A stretch of 64,000 bases of DNA. It comes from Pedobacter sp. Hv1. GTDB taxonomy: Bacteria; Bacteroidota; Bacteroidia; Sphingobacteriales; Sphingobacteriaceae. The position numbers were made by a program, and so were the translations under genes. Positions 60,705 to 64,000 of the stretch are shown here, in pieces (the stretch's first letter is position 1; each line of letters opens with the position of its first letter). The stretch spans positions 310,001-374,000 of the forward strand of contig NZ_LLWP01000004.1 of NCBI RefSeq assembly GCF_001412215.1, written 5' to 3'. The notes below the pieces were generated by a model. It ran no database searches and was not told where the DNA came from. It was given only the letters and a program-made list of their open reading frames with translations.

Positions 60705-62450
60705 ATGAAAAAACTCTTTATACTCTTAGCAATCTTTATCAAATTTACCTTTGGCGTAGCGGCACAAACCATCATGATGCCTCCCTTAGACAGCTACCTA
60801 GGCATTTACAGCAGCAAAAAATCGTCGATCAAAATAACCATCAGCAAAAATAATACGACGCTAATAGCCCAAGCAACCGGGCAGAACGCTTTTCCATTGG
60901 AGGCCGGTGCCAAAGATCAGTTCTTGTATTATAAGGCTGGCATTGAGTTGTTATTTGATGCTTCCAAAGGTGAAATGACGGTGAACCAGGGCGGAGACAT
61001 ATCTTTATTTACCAAGAATAACTTTACACCTCAAACGGTAATCGCACAACAACCCATAATCTATCAGCCTGAAGCCATGCAAGCTGATCTCAATAAATTT
61101 AAAAATGCACTTATCAAAACACATCCAGGCCTTTACACAAATCAATCCCCGGAGAAATTTGAAGAAATGGTAAACAAATTAATGTTGGAAACTTCCAAAC
61201 CTATGCAGGCTGCAGATTTTTACAAGGTTGTACTCCAAATGATTGCTAATATTCATGATGACCATACGAGTGTAAAGGCTTTTAACCATTTGGGCGATAT
61301 TATAGCTAATCAAAAATGGCTACCCTTTCAAATTTACGTTAAAGATGAGCGCATTTTCATTGTCAACAACTTGAGTAATTTACAAATCCCTGAAGGCTCT
61401 GAAATTCTGGCAATAGATGGTTATTTAAGCAATAAGATTTTATCTGAAACTTTGAAATATTTCTCTTCCGATGGTACCAGCGAATCTCCTACACTACATA
61501 AATTAGGAGTTTCTTACTTCCATCTGTTTGGTAAACTATATCCGCAGATCTTTGGAGAAAAATTGTCCTACAATCTTTCTTACCGTGATTATAAGTCTAA
61601 CAAAATTTTAACCGCACAAGTGGAACCAATCTCTGAACAAAACTACATGGCACTCAAAGGAAAACGTTATCCATTAACCATCCAATCGACAGATGCTTTT
61701 AATTTTACGCTTAATAAGTATGGAAATCATGCAATTCTCAAAATCGATCGATTTTTCAAAGACAGTTTTAATGAACCCCAAAATACCTTTCCTGATTATT
61801 ATAAAAAATGTTTCAAAGAAATTTATGCTAACAAAATTAAAAACTTAATCATCGACTTAAGAGATAATAGTGGTGGTAAGGCAGAAAATGCCGCTTATTT
61901 ACTTCAATACTTAATTGATAAGCCCATAATTCCAGCTAAAGAAATAACTACATTGGGGAATGATAACTACTTTTTGAAAGCAACCGGCGTTAAACTTGGA
62001 TTAGATGAAGACTTTGGCCTGGCTCAGCAAATGGATGGAACTTTTAAGGTTACAAAATCAGATATCGCACTAGAGAAATTTGATCCAATTAATGAATATC
62101 ATTTTAATGGAAATTTAGTGGTGCTCATTAATGGTGGAACGCTTTCAGCGGGTGGCACAGCTGCAGGACTTCTAAAAGAATATACGAATGCTATTTTGGT
62201 CGGTAGTGAAACTTCCGGATATGCAGGTATAAGTAATGGTGTTCAAAAAATATCAATATTGGGCGGCCATACTGAAACGGCCATAACCATACCGCTTTTC
62301 CATGGCGTGTATGCAATAAACCCAATTATACAGAAAAGAGGAGCTATTCCTAATTATCAGGTATCAAACTCTGTTGAGGACATACTTGGAAACAGGGATG
62401 CGGTTCTAGAATTTGTATTTAAAAACTTATTGCATATTAATGCTAAGTAA
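60705..62450 (+). CDS. S41 family exported peptidase
   Basis: 581 residues: signal peptide (LFILLAIFIKFTFGVAAQ), an N-terminal beta domain (residues 25-105) like the DUF3471-type tails of serine hydrolases, helical linker, a PDZ-like portion (IFIVNNLSNLQIPEGSEILA) and an S41/tricorn-core fold. The core has IKNLIIDLRDNSGGKAENAA, nucleophile Ser in INGGTLSAGGTAAGLL, and VGSETSGYAGISNG. It is a periplasmic or surface peptidase of unknown substrate. A terminator follows. Confidence 0.88.
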   Translation: MKKLFILLAIFIKFTFGVAAQTIMMPPLDSYLGIYSSKKSSIKITISKNNTTLIAQATGQNAFPLEAGAKDQFLYYKAGIELLFDASKGEMTVNQGGDISLFTKNNFTPQTVIAQQPIIYQPEAMQADLNKFKNALIKTHPGLYTNQSPEKFEEMVNKLMLETSKPMQAADFYKVVLQMIANIHDDHTSVKAFNHLGDIIANQKWLPFQIYVKDERIFIVNNLSNLQIPEGSEILAIDGYLSNKILSETLKYFSSDGTSESPTLHKLGVSYFHLFGKLYPQIFGEKLSYNLSYRDYKSNKILTAQVEPISEQNYMALKGKRYPLTIQSTDAFNFTLNKYGNHAILKIDRFFKDSFNEPQNTFPDYYKKCFKEIYANKIKNLIIDLRDNSGGKAENAAYLLQYLIDKPIIPAKEITTLGNDNYFLKATGVKLGLDEDFGLAQQMDGTFKVTKSDIALEKFDPINEYHFNGNLVVLINGGTLSAGGTAAGLLKEYTNAILVGSETSGYAGISNGVQKISILGGHTETAITIPLFHGVYAINPIIQKRGAIPNYQVSNSVEDILGNRDAVLEFVFKNLLHINAK

Positions 62451-62537
62451 TGTTCTTAGAGGAGTATAACTTGTATATCAATTAATTGTTAAGGGGGCAC
62501 TAATTTATTGCATATTTTGATATATCCCGTAAAAGAA

Positions 62538-62570
62538 AAAACCCTGCAAATCAAATGATTGCAGGGTTTT
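62538..62570. terminator. bidirectional terminator between S41 peptidase and tRNA-Lys
   Basis: AAAACCCTGCAA (62538-62549) pairs perfectly with TTGCAGGGTTTT (62559-62570). It has A/T-runs on both sides and lies between the S41 gene (plus) and the tRNA (minus), so it can serve both. Confidence 0.85.
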
Positions 62571-62594
62571 AGTTTCTTTTTAACTTATTATTTG

Positions 62595-62667
62595 TGATCC
62601 CGCTGGGATTCGAACCCAGGACCACTACATTAAAAGTGTAATGCTCTACCAGCTGAGCTACGGAATC
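62595..62667 (-). tRNA. tRNA-Lys (UUU), second copy
   Basis: 73 nt, identical in sequence to the tRNA at 11627-11699, with anticodon TTT in the loop CTTTTAA. The genes lie 51 kb apart and have different terminators. Confidence 0.97.
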
Positions 62668-62837
62668 TACTTTGAATAAACGTTTAACCGTTTGTTTTAA
62701 AGTGGTGCAAATATAGGGTTATGCTCCTTTCAATGCAAGGTTTTTTTTAAAGCATTGCGTACCCTGCTGATTTATAAGGGAATTAATTATCAAATCGTTA
62801 ATTACAGGTTAAAAAATAGACTTAAAATAGTTCCATT

Positions 62838-63698
62838 TTAAGCTACAGCATACAATTTCTGATATTGTAAAGGGCTTTTGCCTGTAATGTTTTTAAAGTA
62901 TTGGTGGAAACTGGCAAAATTATAAAAACCACTTTCGTAACAGATCTGCTTTACATTCAGGTTTCCATCCATTAGCAATTTGCAGGCATGGCTTACCCTA
63001 ATCTCATTTAAAAAGGTAGAATAGGTCTTTTTGCTTCGAGATTTAAAATATTTACAAAATGAATTTGGACTGATCTGGGCAATCCCTGCAATGGTATCCA
63101 AACTGATCTTCTCTTTAAAATTGGCAATCGTATATTCGTATATGGCATGGATTCTGTCTTTTTCCGATGCCTGAAAATGATATTTAAAACCGATAGACAC
63201 TAAATTTCTCTTTTCCTTACAGCTTTGGATAGCGAGGAGGGCCTCCATTAAATTGATCAGTTTTCTACTGCCATTACTTGCAATTACCTGCGTAATCAAT
63301 TGAGCAATGGCTTTCCTTTCTTCACCCAATACCTGAATTCCCAATTTTGCCTGTTGTAAAATCTCAAAAAGCGCTGCGTTTTCTGGTAAGGTCAAAAAAT
63401 CATTTCCCCAAAAATCTTCCTTAAAATGGACCACTTTTACATCTACCTCGCCATTACCTTCAATTGTGGTATCAAAACGCCAATAATGGGGTACATTACT
63501 GCCTACCAACATCACGTCACCATCTTTAAAAGTTTGAATGCTATCACCAATAAACTGCATGCCACTTCCTTTTTCAAAATAGATCAATTCTACCTCTGGG
63601 TGGTAATGCCAATGGCTATTGGTATCAGCAATCCTATCCCTACGGGCACTAAAAGAATGGATCAAGTCTGTAGCAACCTTTAATAACTGAGGTTTCAA
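62838..63698 (-). CDS. AraC family regulator with cupin sensor
   Basis: 286 residues from a TTG at 63698, giving the typical KPQLLKV start of this Bacteroidota subgroup; no ATG lies upstream in frame. The cupin sensor has WHYHPEVELIYFEKGSGMQF, GDVMLVGSNVPHYWRFD. The AraC domain has LDTIAGIAQISPNSFCKYFK and CYESGFYNFASFHQYFKNIT, then GKSPLQYQ. It is divergent from the FucP-type permease, so a sugar-responsive activator is likely. Confidence 0.9.
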   Translation of the reverse strand: MKPQLLKVATDLIHSFSARRDRIADTNSHWHYHPEVELIYFEKGSGMQFIGDSIQTFKDGDVMLVGSNVPHYWRFDTTIEGNGEVDVKVVHFKEDFWGNDFLTLPENAALFEILQQAKLGIQVLGEERKAIAQLITQVIASNGSRKLINLMEALLAIQSCKEKRNLVSIGFKYHFQASEKDRIHAIYEYTIANFKEKISLDTIAGIAQISPNSFCKYFKSRSKKTYSTFLNEIRVSHACKLLMDGNLNVKQICYESGFYNFASFHQYFKNITGKSPLQYQKLYAVA

Positions 63699-63889
63699 TG
63701 GTATTTGAATTAGTTAAACTTATCATCAATTTAGAAATGAATTTAAGTAGAATAATACAATATCTCTTAATATTTAGACAAAATCTTTAAATGAAGTCTA
63801 AGGCCCAATCGTTTTATTTGTATAGGGAAGGGGTATTGTTTCATTAAAACTGGTACCTTTTACCACAACCTAACCAAATAGACCAAAAC

Positions 63890-64000
63890 ATGATGAACCC
63901 AACCAAAGGCAAAAATTACCTCTTTGCCCTCATCTTAGTGACCAGCCTCTTCTTTTTCTGGGGCTTTGTACACAACCTCGATCCAATTTTAATCCCTCAC
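63890..64000 (+). CDS. FucP-type sugar MFS permease, N-terminal fragment
   Basis: 37 codons are visible from ATG 63890 (a second ATG follows at 63893), open to the window end. NYLFALILVTSLFFFWGFVH and NLDPILIPH match the first TM of FucP-type H+ symporters (F-F-x-W-G-F-x-x-N-L-x-x-x-L-I-P). It is cut by the window. It is divergent from the AraC gene, its probable regulator. Confidence 0.85.
   Translation, partial: MMNPTKGKNYLFALILVTSLFFFWGFVHNLDPILIPH

Noticed and set aside
1-64000. CRISPR array, prophage or insertion sequence
   Set aside because: I found no regularly spaced repeat array, integrase, transposase or phage structural gene in reading both strands.

Overview
The window reads as chromosomal DNA of a low-GC member of the Bacteroidota, most likely a Sphingobacteriaceae relative (Pedobacter-like). 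The evidence is the many lipoproteins with a Cys-Lys-Lys-Lys start, TlpA-type thioredoxins with Bacteroidota N-terminal domains, an HYC_CC_PP-type protein, FucP-type sugar permeases, PAS/LuxR and TPR-histidine-kinase regulators, weak Shine-Dalgarno sequences and TAnnTTTG-type promoter elements. Genus assignment is inference. I see no phage, transposase, integrase or CRISPR array.

Layout. 0-8.4 kb: surface and exported proteins (OmpA-like fragment, a seven-repeat WxNG lipoprotein, a YD-like lipoprotein with a near-identical leader), then a two-gene unit joining an exported beta-rich protein to a SLATT-like two-TM protein fused to a trypsin-like protease. 8.7-16.6 kb: a tightly overlapped Crp/membrane/SpoIIAA-like operon, a tRNA-Lys, a VOC and an APH-type kinase, DUF418 and DUF2306 membrane proteins, a second Crp. 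16.7-30.0 kb: a large copper-handling island. A minus-strand arm carries a double-HMA protein, a CopA ATPase and an HMA-AraC fusion regulator. A plus-strand arm carries an HYC_CC_PP protein, a periplasmic HMA protein, CusA split into two coupled genes, CusC, two CusB-like adaptors and a DUF3347 protein. Together they would take Cu(I) from cytosol to periplasm and out across the outer membrane.

30-37 kb: esterase, AraC, MarR-GNAT, TetR-thioesterase and hypotheticals, with recognisable MarR and TetR operators and short palindromic repeats. 37-41.4 kb: a NarL-type two-component system, followed by two copies of a 75-bp promoter cassette; one drives a lipoprotein operon, the other seems to drive a terminated non-coding transcript. 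41-52 kb: methyltransferase, lipoproteins, two TlpA-like proteins, an XRE/DUF4870 regulator, a class C serine hydrolase, and an ECF sigma / membrane HEAT protein / DUF4097-like operon. 52-56.6 kb: a GntR regulator diverging from murQ and a sugar permease (cell-wall amino sugar recycling), then DUF3667. 56.8-64 kb: an Ntn hydrolase with TPR and glycogen-binding-like modules, a LysR/flavin-reductase pair framed by direct repeats that contain tRNA-Lys 3' fragments, an S41 peptidase, a second identical tRNA-Lys, and an AraC regulator diverging from a FucP-type permease cut by the window end.

Most unusual items: the SLATT-trypsin fusion unit, the split but residue-complete CusA, the HMA-AraC regulator, the duplicated promoter cassette with its candidate ncRNA, and the tRNA-fragment direct repeats.
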